DNA of 64,000 nucleotides from Microbacterium sp. BH-3-3-3 (GTDB lineage Bacteria; Actinomycetota; Actinomycetes; Actinomycetales; Microbacteriaceae). Below, in pieces: positions 9,073 through 17,861 of this stretch. A program made the translations under genes and the position numbers. The notes under the pieces are model-generated. The model did no database searches and was not told the DNA's origin. It saw nothing but the letters and a program-made list of their open reading frames with translations. Location of the stretch: positions 558,001 to 622,000 of the forward strand of contig NZ_CP017674.1 in NCBI RefSeq assembly GCF_001792815.1, given 5' to 3'. The stretch's first letter is position 1. Each line of letters starts with the position of its first letter.

Positions 9073-10593
9073 TCAGTCCTGCGATCGAGATGCTCCGTCG
9101 TCGTGCCGCGAGATCCACGTCCGCACCGCGTCGGCGAAGCGTTCGCCGCGGTCGGAGTAGGACGAGAACTGATCGAACGACGCCGCTGCCGGGGCGAGGA
9201 GAACCGTGTCTCCGTCCCGGGCGACGGCCGCCGCCAGTTCCACGACCTGCGCCATGACGTCTTCAGTCTCGGCGTGGTCGACCTCGAACAGCGGCACCGC
9301 GGGGGCGTGTCGCGCGAACGCCGCGACGATATCGTCCCGCACCGTGCCGATCACGATCGCGGCGCGCACCGCACCACCGCGGGCGCGGACGAGTTCGCCG
9401 AGGTCGACGCCCTTCAGCAGACCCCCGACGATCCAGACCGAGCCCGGGTACGCGGCGAGCGACGAAGCCGCCGCGTGCGGGTTGGTCGCCTTCGAGTCGT
9501 CGACCCAGGTGACGCCCGCGTGGGCGCCGACGACCTGGATGCGGTGCGGATCGAGACGGAACCGCTCGAGCGCGTCGTGGATCTGCGCCGGCGTCGCGCC
9601 GAGCGAGCGCGCGAGGGCGCTCGCGGCGAGGATGTTGGAGACGACGTGGGGGGCGGCGAGGCCGCGGGCGGCCAGGTCGGCGACGGTCGTCAGTTCGAGG
9701 GCCGAGGTGGCGCGCTCCTCGAGGAAGGCGCGATCGACCAGGATGCCGTTGACCACACCGACGTCGCTCGGCCCCGGAACGCCCAGGTCGAAGCCGACGG
9801 CGCGGGCGCCCTCGACGACCTCGGCGTCTTCGACCATCTCGCGGGTGGCGTCGTCGGCCTTGTTGTAGACGCACGCCACACGCGTGCGGGCGTAGACACC
9901 GGCCTTGGCGTCGCGGTAGGCGTCGGCCCCGCCGTGCCACTCGAGGTGGTCGTCGGCGAGGTTGAGGCACACCGCCGCGTGCGGCGACAGCGCGTCGTCG
10001 CCGGTCTGCAGGTTGAGGTACCAGAGCTGGTGGCTCGACAACTCGACGACGAGCACGTCGAACCCGTTCGGATCGCGCACGGCATCGAGCACCGGGGTGC
10101 CGATGTTGCCCACGGGAGCGGCACGCAGGCCCGCCGCCACGAGCATCTCGGCGGTGAGCCGGGTCGTGGTGGTCTTGCCGTTGGTGCCGGTGATGAGCAC
10201 CCAGTCGGCGGGGCGGCCGTCGGGACGCACCACCTTGTCGCGCACGCGCCACGCGAGCTCGACGTCGCCCCAGAGCGCGATGCCCTGCTCCTGCGTCCAC
10301 CGGATGACGGGGTGGTGGGGCGCGAATCCGGGCGAGGCCACGACCACGTCGGGCGCGAACGCGGTGAGCTCGTGCGGGACGGTGTCGAGCGGGCCCTCGT
10401 GCAGCCGCACGCCGAGCACGGGCAGCAACCGCGAGTACTCGGCATCCGCCCGCTCGGTCACCACGAGCACGTCGGCGCCGAGCTCGCTGAGCGTGTCGGC
10501 GGCCGAGAACCCGGTGACCGACAGGCCGAGGACGACGACGCGCAGACCCTTCCAGTCGGCGTGCCAGCTGGTGAGGGAGGCGAGAGAGGTCAT
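9073..10593 (-). CDS. murD: UDP-N-acetylmuramoyl-L-alanine--D-glutamate ligase
   Basis: Mur ligase adding D-glutamate as the second residue of the stem peptide. The product has 506 residues, a little longer than typical. Motifs: N-terminal VVVLGLSVTGFSAADTL, P-loop ITGTNGKTTTTRL, VELSSHQLWYL, NLADDHLEWHGG, and the C-terminal WVDDSKATNPHAAASSL that identifies MurD. The ATG at 10593 overlaps the mraY stop as ATGA; an in-frame ATG five codons upstream lies inside mraY and is less likely. The product is the substrate for the step that would need MurE, which is not in this cluster. Confidence 0.96.
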   Translation of the reverse strand: MTSLASLTSWHADWKGLRVVVLGLSVTGFSAADTLSELGADVLVVTERADAEYSRLLPVLGVRLHEGPLDTVPHELTAFAPDVVVASPGFAPHHPVIRWTQEQGIALWGDVELAWRVRDKVVRPDGRPADWVLITGTNGKTTTTRLTAEMLVAAGLRAAPVGNIGTPVLDAVRDPNGFDVLVVELSSHQLWYLNLQTGDDALSPHAAVCLNLADDHLEWHGGADAYRDAKAGVYARTRVACVYNKADDATREMVEDAEVVEGARAVGFDLGVPGPSDVGVVNGILVDRAFLEERATSALELTTVADLAARGLAAPHVVSNILAASALARSLGATPAQIHDALERFRLDPHRIQVVGAHAGVTWVDDSKATNPHAAASSLAAYPGSVWIVGGLLKGVDLGELVRARGGAVRAAIVIGTVRDDIVAAFARHAPAVPLFEVDHAETEDVMAQVVELAAAVARDGDTVLLAPAAASFDQFSSYSDRGERFADAVRTWISRHDDGASRSQD

Positions 10594-11696
10594 ACGCGTG
10601 CGAGCCATTCGACGTAGAAGAAACCGATGCCGGAGACGGCGAGGAGCCCCGCGATGATCCACATGCGCACCACGATGGTGACCTCGGGCCACCCCCTCAT
10701 CTCGAGGTGGTGGTGCAGCGGACTCATGAGGAACAGGCGCTTGCCGCGGGTGATCTTGAAGTACGCGCGCTGAAGGATGACCGACCCCGACGCGATGACG
10801 TAGACGCCGGCGATGAGCACGAGCAGCAGTTCGGTGCGGGTGAAGATCGCCATCGCGGCGATGACGCCGCCGATGGCCATCGACCCGCAGTCCCCCATGA
10901 AGACCTTGGCCTTGGGGGCGTTCCACCAGAGGAATCCGACCAGGGCGCCCACGAACGATGCCGAGACGATGGCGAGGTCGAACGGGTCGCGGACGGCATA
11001 GCATCCGGCCTGCACCGACGCGTCGAGCACGTCGGCGCACATCTGCTTGTTCTGCCAGAAGGCCATCAGGCTGTACGCGCCGACGACGAAGATGCCCGAT
11101 CCCGCGGCCAACCCGTCCAGGCCGTCGGCCACGTTGACCGAGTTCGACGCCGCCGTGCCGATGAGCGAGATCCACGCGAGGTAGAGCAGCCACCCGAGGA
11201 TCGGGCCGAGGGCGAACAGCGACAGCACCTGGATATCACGGAAGACCGAGATGTACTCGGACGCGGGGGCCTGGCCGAAGGCGTTCCGGGCGTTCAGCGC
11301 CACGATCGCGAAGGGGACGACGACGATGACCTGGCCGGCGATCTTGCGCCAGCCCGAGAGGCCGAGACTGCGCTGCTGGCGGATCTTCATGTAGTCGTCG
11401 ATGAAGCCGACCACGCCGAAACCGAGCATGAGCCACAGCACGAGCAGGCCCGAGATCGTGGGCGGGTTGTTGCCCGCGTACGAGCCGATGAAGTAGCCGA
11501 TCATCGTGCCGAGGATGAAGATCGTGCCGCCCATGGTAGGCGTGCCGCGCTTGGCCCCGTGCGAGGGGTTGTGCACGTTCTCGGGCGTGCGGATGACCTG
11601 ACCCCAGCCCCACTTCCGGAACCACCGGAGGAACACCGGGGTGAGGAAGAGGGTGAAGGCCAGCGAGATCGCCGCCGACGTCAGAAGTGATCTCAC
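10590..11696 (-). CDS. mraY: Phospho-N-acetylmuramoyl-pentapeptide-transferase
   Basis: Polytopic membrane enzyme that transfers phospho-MurNAc-pentapeptide to undecaprenyl phosphate, making lipid I. The 368-residue product carries GTPTMGGTIFILG, the Asp-rich FIDDYMKIRQQRSLGLSGWRKI, NSVNVADGLDGLAAGSGI, MGDCGSMAIGG and the C-terminal SPLHHHLEMRGWPE loop, all MraY signatures. The GTG start overlaps the murF stop (GTGA), and its own stop overlaps murD, so murF-mraY-murD form a tightly coupled translation unit. Confidence 0.97.
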   Translation of the reverse strand: MRSLLTSAAISLAFTLFLTPVFLRWFRKWGWGQVIRTPENVHNPSHGAKRGTPTMGGTIFILGTMIGYFIGSYAGNNPPTISGLLVLWLMLGFGVVGFIDDYMKIRQQRSLGLSGWRKIAGQVIVVVPFAIVALNARNAFGQAPASEYISVFRDIQVLSLFALGPILGWLLYLAWISLIGTAASNSVNVADGLDGLAAGSGIFVVGAYSLMAFWQNKQMCADVLDASVQAGCYAVRDPFDLAIVSASFVGALVGFLWWNAPKAKVFMGDCGSMAIGGVIAAMAIFTRTELLLVLIAGVYVIASGSVILQRAYFKITRGKRLFLMSPLHHHLEMRGWPEVTIVVRMWIIAGLLAVSGIGFFYVEWLARV

Positions 11697-13105
11697 GCGA
11701 ACAAGTCTCCCAGACGGTCGCCGAGATGCCGGAGCCCCGCCGAGTTCGACGACTTCACCAGCACGCGGTCACCGTCGCGCAGTTCGGTCGAGAGGTAGTC
11801 GTAGGCGGCGTCGGCGTCGGCGAAGAAGACCGCCTCGCCGTCCCAGGACCCCTGGGCGATGGCCTCGAGGAACATGCGCCGCGCCTCGGGCCCCACGATG
11901 ACGATGCGCTGGATGCGCAGGCGCACCGCGAGCAGGCCCACGCGATCGTGCTCCTCGTCGGCGTACTCGCCGAGCTCGCTCATCGCGCCGAGGACCGCGA
12001 CCGTGCGCTCGTCGGGCCCGGTGATCTGCGCGAGGGTGCGAAGAGCTGCGGCCATGGAATCGGGGCTGGCGTTGTATGCGTCGTTGATGATGCGCACCCG
12101 GTCGGAGCCGAGCGGCTGCATGCGCCACCGCTCGGCGATCTCGACGGTCTCGAGTCGCGCGATCGCGTCGGCCGCCGACACGCCCAGGGCGATGGCCGCC
12201 GTGAGGGCCGCGAGGGCGTTCATGACGTGGTGCTCGCCGAGCACGTGCAGGGTGAGGGTGTGGGGCTCGCCGTCGACCAGCAGATCGGCGCGGGTGCCGG
12301 ATGCCGAGACCTCGACGTCGACGGCCCGCACCTGCGCGCGCTCGCCCCGGCCGAACCACCGCACCTCGAGGTCGCGCTCGCGCGCGATCGGCTCCATCGC
12401 GGCGACCCGGGGGTCGTCGGCGTTGAGCACGGCGAGGCCGCCGGGACGCGTCGCCCGCACGAGCTCGCTCTTGGCGTGGAAGGTCGACTCGATGCCGCCG
12501 AAGCCCCCGGCGTGCGCCATGCCGACCATCAGCACGACGCCGATGTCGGGGGTGACGAGGCCGGCGAGGTGGGCGATGGCCCCGGGGCCGCTCGCGCCGA
12601 ACTCGCTCACGAGGTAGCGGGTGTCGTCGGTGACGCGGAGCATCGTGAGAGGAGCGCCGACCTCGTTGTTGAACGAGGCGCGGGGCGAGACGGTGTCGCC
12701 CTCGTCGGAGAGGATGCGGGCCAGCAGGTTCTTGGTCGTCGTCTTGCCGTTGGAGCCGGTGATGCCGACGATCCGCAGGTCTCCCCCGGCGCGCACGCGA
12801 CCCACGACGTCGCGGGCGAGGTCGCTGAGCGCGGCCACGGCGTCGGCGACGACGATCTGGCTCACCGCGTCGTCGAGCTCGCGTTCCACGATCGCCAGCG
12901 CCGCCCCGCGCTCGACCGCGGCGGCGACGAACAGGTGGCCGTCGGTGGCCTCGCCGGGCTTGGCGACGAAGATGCCGCCGGGCTCGATCAGGCGCGAGTC
13001 GGTGTCGACGTCGCCCGAGACGGTGGTGTCGGGGGTGTCGGTGCCGCGGACGACGAGGCGCCCGCCGAGCACGTCGGCGAGGTGGGAGAGGCTGGTGGAG
13101 ATCAT
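11693..13105 (-). CDS. murF: UDP-MurNAc-tripeptide--D-Ala-D-Ala ligase
   Basis: Mur ligase adding D-Ala-D-Ala to the UDP-MurNAc-tripeptide. The product has 470 residues. The substrate domain shows SRLIEPGGIFVAKPGEATDG, the P-loop is ITGSNGKTTTKNLLA, and NNEVGAPLTML, GMAHAGGFGG and the C-terminal DAYNASPDSMAAAL identify MurF rather than MurE. The ATG at 13105 (MISTSLSHLADVLGG) was preferred on family alignment; an ATG ten codons upstream is possible, and GGAAAGGG lies 13 bases before the chosen start. It follows ftsI directly, without murE between them. Confidence 0.93.
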   Translation of the reverse strand: MISTSLSHLADVLGGRLVVRGTDTPDTTVSGDVDTDSRLIEPGGIFVAKPGEATDGHLFVAAAVERGAALAIVERELDDAVSQIVVADAVAALSDLARDVVGRVRAGGDLRIVGITGSNGKTTTKNLLARILSDEGDTVSPRASFNNEVGAPLTMLRVTDDTRYLVSEFGASGPGAIAHLAGLVTPDIGVVLMVGMAHAGGFGGIESTFHAKSELVRATRPGGLAVLNADDPRVAAMEPIARERDLEVRWFGRGERAQVRAVDVEVSASGTRADLLVDGEPHTLTLHVLGEHHVMNALAALTAAIALGVSAADAIARLETVEIAERWRMQPLGSDRVRIINDAYNASPDSMAAALRTLAQITGPDERTVAVLGAMSELGEYADEEHDRVGLLAVRLRIQRIVIVGPEARRMFLEAIAQGSWDGEAVFFADADAAYDYLSTELRDGDRVLVKSSNSAGLRHLGDRLGDLFA

Positions 13106-13169
13106 TGCTGTGCGGACGCCCTTTCCGTGTCGCATTCGTTACCGAGACGAGACCGGCGTCGGCGGTGTC

Positions 13170-14972
13170 TCAGCCGAACTTGGGCAGTTCGGGGGTCGTG
13201 GTTCCGGACGGGATCACGCGGTAGGTCTTGAGAACCTGCGTGAGGGCCTTCTGGAACGCGGGGGCGGTGGCCGCCGACGATTTTACCGTCCGCGGTTCGT
13301 CGAGGTTGACCGCGACGACGTACTGCGGGTCGTCGGCGGGGGCGAAGCCGATCATGGTCGTGAAATACGCGTCGGGCTTGTACGCCCCGGTGTTCTCGTC
13401 GACCTTCTCGCCGGTTCCGGTCTTGATCGCGATGCGGTAGCCGGGGATGGCGATCTTCGAGGCCAGCTCGCCCTGGGTGGCGACGTTCTCGAGCATGAGC
13501 GACACCGCCCGCGCGGTGTCGGTGGAGACCACCTGCGTGCCCTCGGTCGACGGGACGTCGGTGACGGTGCCGTCGGCGGCGGTGCACCCCTCGACCAACG
13601 ACAGCGGCATCTTGAGCCCGCCGTTGGCGATGGTCTGGTACGCGCCCACGAGCTGCGGCACGGTGACCGACAGGCCCTGACCGAAGGTCGTGTTGTAGAA
13701 GGTCTGCGTGTCCCAGTCCTGGGCCGGGTGCAGGATGCCGCCGGATTCGCCCGGGAAGTCGATCGCGCTGAGCGAGCCCATGCCGAACTTCTGCAGGTAG
13801 TCGTAGCGCGTCTCTTTGGGGATCATCTCGCCGAACTTCGAGATGCCGACGTTCGAGGAGTCGATGAGCACGCCCGCGGGCGTGTAGACGTTGGGGCCGT
13901 GCGAGAACGCGTCGGAGACGCGGGCGTCGCCGCCGAGCACCTCGCGCGACGACGCGGTGACGGTTGTCTCGGGCGTGTACGAGCCGCTGTCCAGACCGAT
14001 CGCGGTGGTGAGCGCCTTGAACGTGGAGCCCGGCTCGAAGGGGCTCGAGAACGCCCGGCTCCCCCGGTCTTCCGACGGGGTCGCGGTGGGGTTGTTCGGG
14101 TCGACGGTGGGGTACTCCGCCAGCGCGCGGATCTTGCCCGTCTTGGCCTCGACGACGGTGATCGTGCCGCGCAGCGATCCCGTGTTCTGCACCTGCTCGG
14201 CGATGAGCTGGCCCATGTACCACTGCAGGTCGCGATCGACGGTGAGCTTGAGCGTGCCGCCGTCGACCGCGGGCTCGGCCACGGTCTCGGTGCCCGGCAG
14301 CACCACGCCGTCACGGCTCTGCTGGAAGACGACCTTGCCGTTGGTGGAGGCGAGGCAGTCGTTGTCGGCCGCCTCCAGCCCGGCGAGGGGCTGACCGTCG
14401 CTGCCGACGAAGCCGATGAGGTTTCCGCCGACGGCGCCGTCGGGGTACACGCGGCCGGCCTGGGGCGGGAAGCTCAGGAACGGCAGACCGAGGGCGACCA
14501 GCGCGCGGTACTGCTCGGTCGAGACGTTCTTGGTGATCATCGCGTAGCGCGAGTCGGGGTTCTCGGCGACGGCGTCGGTGACGCTCGCCTCGACGTCGGC
14601 GGCATCCTGCCCCGTGACGGCCGCGATCTTCGCGGCGATCTCGGGCCATCCCGTCGTGGTCTCGTTCTCGTCGTCGTCGCGGGTGGTCACGCCCTTGATC
14701 GCGAGCATGGGGTCGACCTGCACGTCGTAGCGGTTCACGCTCGACGCCAGGATCACGCCGTTCTCGTCGACGATCGAGCCGCGCGAGGCGTACTCGACGC
14801 GGGAGTTCTGGAGCCCCATGGCGAGCGAGTCGTCGACGTGCTCCTTCGCGTTGACGACCTGGATGTCGACGAGGCGCACCACGAAGGCGAGCAGGACGGT
14901 GAGGACGATCGCGAGAGCGACGACGGTGCGACGCCGAGGGGACCGGTGGGTAGTCGTCGTCATGGGTCTCAT
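13170..14972 (-). CDS. ftsI: Septal penicillin-binding protein FtsI / PBP3 (transpeptidase)
   Basis: Class B penicillin-binding protein cross-linking septal peptidoglycan together with FtsW. The product has 600 residues: a short basic cytoplasmic tail, one membrane segment (about 16-36), a pedestal domain with SRGSIVDENGVILASS, and the transpeptidase domain with catalytic SxxK in PFEPGSTFKALT, SxN in IDSSNVGISKFG and KTG in AIKTGTGEK. No PASTA domains follow. The ATG overlaps the ftsL-like stop as ATGA; a second ATG three codons later is possible. Bacteria with B-type walls cross-link through the D-Glu residue, which this enzyme would have to accommodate if the host has that wall type. Confidence 0.95.
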   Translation of the reverse strand: MRPMTTTTHRSPRRRTVVALAIVLTVLLAFVVRLVDIQVVNAKEHVDDSLAMGLQNSRVEYASRGSIVDENGVILASSVNRYDVQVDPMLAIKGVTTRDDDENETTTGWPEIAAKIAAVTGQDAADVEASVTDAVAENPDSRYAMITKNVSTEQYRALVALGLPFLSFPPQAGRVYPDGAVGGNLIGFVGSDGQPLAGLEAADNDCLASTNGKVVFQQSRDGVVLPGTETVAEPAVDGGTLKLTVDRDLQWYMGQLIAEQVQNTGSLRGTITVVEAKTGKIRALAEYPTVDPNNPTATPSEDRGSRAFSSPFEPGSTFKALTTAIGLDSGSYTPETTVTASSREVLGGDARVSDAFSHGPNVYTPAGVLIDSSNVGISKFGEMIPKETRYDYLQKFGMGSLSAIDFPGESGGILHPAQDWDTQTFYNTTFGQGLSVTVPQLVGAYQTIANGGLKMPLSLVEGCTAADGTVTDVPSTEGTQVVSTDTARAVSLMLENVATQGELASKIAIPGYRIAIKTGTGEKVDENTGAYKPDAYFTTMIGFAPADDPQYVVAVNLDEPRTVKSSAATAPAFQKALTQVLKTYRVIPSGTTTPELPKFG

Positions 14973-15598
14973 CGTGTCGCGGGAGTCGGCAGACCGTCGC
15001 TGATCGACGGGGGTGTCGCCGATTCGGCGGGGGGCGTGGCGTCGGTGGGGGCCGCCGGGTCCGTCGGCGCCGCCGCCGCGGGGTCCGTCGGCGCCGCGGC
15101 CGCGGGGGTGACGGGCGCCTGCGGGTTGGTCACGAGCGGCTTGTCGGCGATCAGGGCGTTGCGCACCGAGCCTCGGCCCATGGCATCCACCGACGAGACG
15201 GCGTCGGCGGGCTTGTCGCTACCGATGACGGCGCCGTCGCTCAGGCGCAGGTAGGTCGGCGACTCGTCGATGACCATGCCGAGGGCGGCGGCGTTGGCCG
15301 CGAGGTACTGGGGCGAGCTGAGCCCGGCGTTGTCGTCGGCGAGGATCTGCTTCTGGTACGTCAGGTCGCGCTGCTGCTGGGTGAGCGACGCGATCTCGAA
15401 CGAGCTCTGAGTGGTCAGGATGCCGAGCCCCATCTGCACGAGCACGATGGCCAGCGCACCGGTGACGGCGATCACGCCGAACAGGCGGCGCGGAGCGCGG
15501 CGACGCGCGGGGGCGACGACGTGGAGTCGGCGCGGTTCGCGCACCGGCGCCGGGAAATCCGGGAGGAAGTCCGCATCGACGGTCTGGGTGGCACTCAT
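14969..15598 (-). CDS. FtsL-like bitopic division protein with Ala/Pro-rich tail
   Basis: The 209-residue product occupies the ftsL position between rsmH and ftsI. It has a basic cytoplasmic region, one membrane segment (about 40-60, [21 protein letters not shown]), then a short coiled coil ([19 protein letters not shown]) and a conserved-looking stretch with [15 protein letters not shown]. The C-terminal 70 residues are low complexity, with repeats of AAPTDPA and a Pro/Thr/Ala tail. FtsL links FtsQ and FtsB to FtsWI; assignment rests on position and topology because FtsL sequences diverge strongly. The start overlaps the rsmH stop. Confidence 0.8.
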   Translation of the reverse strand: MSATQTVDADFLPDFPAPVREPRRLHVVAPARRRAPRRLFGVIAVTGALAIVLVQMGLGILTTQSSFEIASLTQQQRDLTYQKQILADDNAGLSSPQYLAANAAALGMVIDESPTYLRLSDGAVIGSDKPADAVSSVDAMGRGSVRNALIADKPLVTNPQAPVTPAAAAPTDPAAAAPTDPAAPTDATPPAESATPPSISDGLPTPATR

Positions 15599-16548
15599 GC
15601 GTCCTCCTGGATTCGCTCGGCCGCGCGCAGACGCACGGGGGTGGCACGGGGGTTGACGGCCCGCTCGTCGTCTCCGGCGAGCTCGGCTCCACGGACGAGC
15701 AGGCGGAACTTCGGCGCGTGCTCGGGCAGCTCGACGGGAAGCCCCCGGGGGGCGGTCGAGGTCGAGGCGTCGGCGAACACGCGCTTGACGAGGCGATCCT
15801 CGAGCGACTGGTACGACAGCACGACGATGCGCCCGCCGACCGAGAGGGTGCCGAGGGCCGCGGGAATCGTGCGTTCGAGGACCGACAGCTCGGCGTTGAC
15901 CTCGATGCGCAGCGCCTGGAAGACGCGCTTGGCGGGGTGGCGCTCACGCAGCACGGCGGCGGGGGTCGCGGCCTGCAGCACGTCGACCAGCTGACCCGAG
16001 CGCTCCAGGGGCGCGACGGCGCGAGCGGCGATGATCGCCCGGGCGTAGCGGCCGGCGAGCTTCTCTTCGCCGTACCGCTCGAAGATGCGACGCAGATCGC
16101 CCTCGCCGTAGGTGGCCACCACGTGCGCGGCGGTGATGCCGCTGGTCTGGTCCATGCGCATGTCGAGCGGGGCGTCCTGCGCATAGGCGAAGCCGCGGGA
16201 GGCCTCGTCGAGCTGCAGCGACGAGACTCCGAGATCGAAGAGGATGCCGTCGACCTTCTTCACCCCCGCGGATGCCACGGCCTCGGCGATGCCGTCGTAG
16301 ACGGTGTGCACGAGGGTGACGCGGTCGCCGAAACGGGCCAGCCGCTCCCCCGCGATGCGCAGGGCGTCGGTGTCGCGATCGAGGCCGATCAGGCGGGTCG
16401 TCGGGAAGCGCTCGAGGAAGGCCTCGGAGTGCCCGCCCATGCCCAGCGTGCCGTCGACGAAGACGGAGCCGGGGCGCTGGAGTGCGGGCGCCAGCAACTC
16501 GGCGCAGCGTTCGAGAAGGACGGGGGTGTGGATGTCGCGGATGTCCAT
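15595..16548 (-). CDS. rsmH: 16S rRNA (cytosine-1402 N4)-methyltransferase RsmH (MraW)
   Basis: SAM-dependent methyltransferase that modifies C1402 in the decoding centre of 16S rRNA. The 317-residue product begins [14 protein letters not shown], then [16 protein letters not shown] (SAM site), [43 protein letters not shown], and the C-terminal [16 protein letters not shown] and [17 protein letters not shown]. Length and motif order are typical. It is the second gene of the dcw cluster, 99 bases after mraZ; no strong terminator was seen in that gap. Confidence 0.97.
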   Translation of the reverse strand: MDIRDIHTPVLLERCAELLAPALQRPGSVFVDGTLGMGGHSEAFLERFPTTRLIGLDRDTDALRIAGERLARFGDRVTLVHTVYDGIAEAVASAGVKKVDGILFDLGVSSLQLDEASRGFAYAQDAPLDMRMDQTSGITAAHVVATYGEGDLRRIFERYGEEKLAGRYARAIIAARAVAPLERSGQLVDVLQAATPAAVLRERHPAKRVFQALRIEVNAELSVLERTIPAALGTLSVGGRIVVLSYQSLEDRLVKRVFADASTSTAPRGLPVELPEHAPKFRLLVRGAELAGDDERAVNPRATPVRLRAAERIQEDA

Positions 16549-16647
16549 GATGTCGGGCTCCGAATCCTCGGGCTCTGATGCCCATCCGCAGGACCTGGCG
16601 CCGGGGAAGTGCGTCAGGGCGTGCGGCTGGACATCACAGCCGGAGGG

Positions 16648-17079
16648 TCAGAACAGTCCCGGGATCACCTCCTGCTCCATCTCGGCGTACGTGTCTTCGT
16701 TGCTCTCGGCGTAGGCGTTCCAGGCCTCGGCATCCCAGATCTCGGCGTGGGCGCCGACACCCGTGACGACCAGCTCGCGACCGAGCCCGGCGTAGGCGCG
16801 CAGCGCCGGGGGAACGGTGATGCGGTTCTGGCTGTCGGGCTTCTCGGCGCTGGCCCCCGAGAGGAACATGCGCAGGAAGTCGCGGGCCTGCTTGTTGCTG
16901 AGCGGGGCCTCGCGGATCCGCTCGTGCACGCGCTCGAACTCCTCGGTGCTGAACACGTAGAGGCAGCGGTCCTGCCCCCGGGTGATCACCACTCCGGCTC
17001 CGAGATCGTCACGGAACTTCGCGGGCAGGATGACGCGCCCTTTGTCGTCGAGCTTGGGGCTGTGCGTTCCGAGCAGCAT
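16648..17079 (-). CDS. mraZ: Transcriptional regulator MraZ
   Basis: DNA-binding protein of the AbrB/SpoVT-like double-barrel fold that controls its own dcw operon. The 143-residue product starts [23 protein letters not shown], and the second repeat contains [19 protein letters not shown], giving the two half-domains expected. The start at 17079 follows the family's usual first residues; an in-frame GTG four codons upstream directly abuts a GGGGG ribosome site and is an alternative. Upstream lie three phased boxes typical of MraZ operators. The C-terminal tail is acidic. Confidence 0.94.
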   Translation of the reverse strand: MLLGTHSPKLDDKGRVILPAKFRDDLGAGVVITRGQDRCLYVFSTEEFERVHERIREAPLSNKQARDFLRMFLSGASAEKPDSQNRITVPPALRAYAGLGRELVVTGVGAHAEIWDAEAWNAYAESNEDTYAEMEQEVIPGLF

Positions 17080-17118
17080 TCGAGCGTCCACCCCCTTCGT
17101 CCGGCCAGCGAAGTTTCC

Positions 17119-17146
17119 CCCACTTTACTCCACTGCCCTCCACTTA
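17119..17146 (-). promoter_or_regulatory. MraZ operator: three GTGG boxes at exact 10-bp spacing
   Basis: On the minus strand the boxes read TAAGTGGA, CAGTGGA and AAAGTGGG. The shared AGTG begins at exact 10-base intervals (plus-strand CACT at 17121, 17131 and 17141). MraZ operators described in Escherichia coli and Mycoplasma are likewise arrays of TGGG or AAAGTGG boxes at about one helical turn. The last box lies 40 bases before the mraZ start and overlaps a possible -10, consistent with autorepression. Confidence 0.75.
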
Positions 17147-17366
17147 GCTATCGAATCCTGCGATCTTCCGCGAAGGAATGCCGCCGTGTACTGTTGCTGG
17201 CCCTCCCTCGACGGCGCGACGAGATCCGCGTGTTTCCGCGGCTCGAGAACGGTCGAACACCGTGGGAAGACGGCCGGTGGAGCAAAAGGGAGGGGGCACG
17301 GCGAAAAAGGGGCACTCCCCCACTCGCCCCATTCCGTCGCAACCCGCTCCCCGGGCGCACGAAAAA

Positions 17367-17390
17367 GCACCGGCTCCGAAGAGCCGGTGC
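17367..17390 (-). terminator. Rho-independent terminator of the DUF3040 gene
   Basis: Perfect 10-bp stem GCACCGGCTC/GAGCCGGTGC with a four-base loop, followed on the minus strand by TTTTTC. It lies 20 bases beyond the DUF3040 stop and separates it from the dcw promoter. Confidence 0.88.
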
Positions 17391-17410
17391 TGATTCAGGA
17401 TGCGGGAGGG

Positions 17411-17797
17411 TCAGTGCCCTTCGCGGCGGCGGTCCCACCGATCGTTCATGCGGTCCATGAACGACGTGCTCGCCGCGCGAGGGGCGCGTGCACCCGAGGC
17501 GGAGGCGACGGGCGCCGTGGGAGCCGAACCGCGCATCGGCGTGACCGCGAAGACCACGCCTCCCACCATGAGGAGGAACCCGACGACGCCGATGGCGATG
17601 CCGAGGAACCCGGTGTTGAAGCCGATCGACACACCGACCACCAGCGCTCCGAGCCCCGCGAGAACGAGGATCGAGCCGAGGACGATGTTGCGATAGCTCA
17701 GGGCGCGACTGGGGGCGGTGACGACATCGGTGTCGTTGCTCATGAGATGGCGCTCCATCTCATCCAGCAGACGCTGCTCCTGTTCGGAGAGTGGCAT
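17411..17797 (-). CDS. DUF3040 family small membrane protein
   Basis: The 128-residue product starts MPLSEQEQRLLDEMERHL, the conserved cytoplasmic motif of DUF3040, followed by two adjacent membrane segments (about 38-60 and 63-85) and a charged Ala/Arg-rich C-terminal tail ending NDRWDRRREGH. The family is actinobacterial and is regularly found next to mraZ; its function is unknown. It is monocistronic, closed by its own terminator and facing away from the polyprenyl synthase gene. Confidence 0.88.
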   Translation of the reverse strand: MPLSEQEQRLLDEMERHLMSNDTDVVTAPSRALSYRNIVLGSILVLAGLGALVVGVSIGFNTGFLGIAIGVVGFLLMVGGVVFAVTPMRGSAPTAPVASASGARAPRAASTSFMDRMNDRWDRRREGH

Positions 17798-17849
17798 GCA
17801 TCCCCCTCTGTTGTTCGGTGCGGACGATTCTACGCGCGGCGTGGATCAC

Positions 17850-17855
17850 TAGGCT
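17850..17855 (+). promoter_or_regulatory. Candidate leaderless -10 box of the polyprenyl synthase gene
   Basis: TAGGCT, six bases, then the GTG start at 17862. Confidence 0.5.
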
Positions 17856-17861
17856 AGGCCC

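Larger units (their letters stand above)
17080..17410. other. Intergenic region upstream of mraZ
   Basis: These 331 bases lie between mraZ and the DUF3040 gene, both on the minus strand. They hold the MraZ operator boxes (17119-17146), the probable dcw promoter, and the DUF3040 terminator (17367-17390). TAAAGT at 17122-17127 (minus strand), within the first box, could be a -10 hexamer. The remainder shows no convincing gene in any frame. Confidence 0.7.

Noticed and set aside
6375..9257. Long plus-strand open frame of 960 codons over murG and ftsW
   Set aside because: Arg/His/Gly-rich translation typical of antisense frames in high-GC DNA; the opposite strand encodes clear MurG and FtsW.
9073..11193. 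Longer murD starting about 600 bases upstream
   Set aside because: The extension lies inside mraY in another frame and is not MurD-like; the ATGA overlap at 10593 fits the family start.
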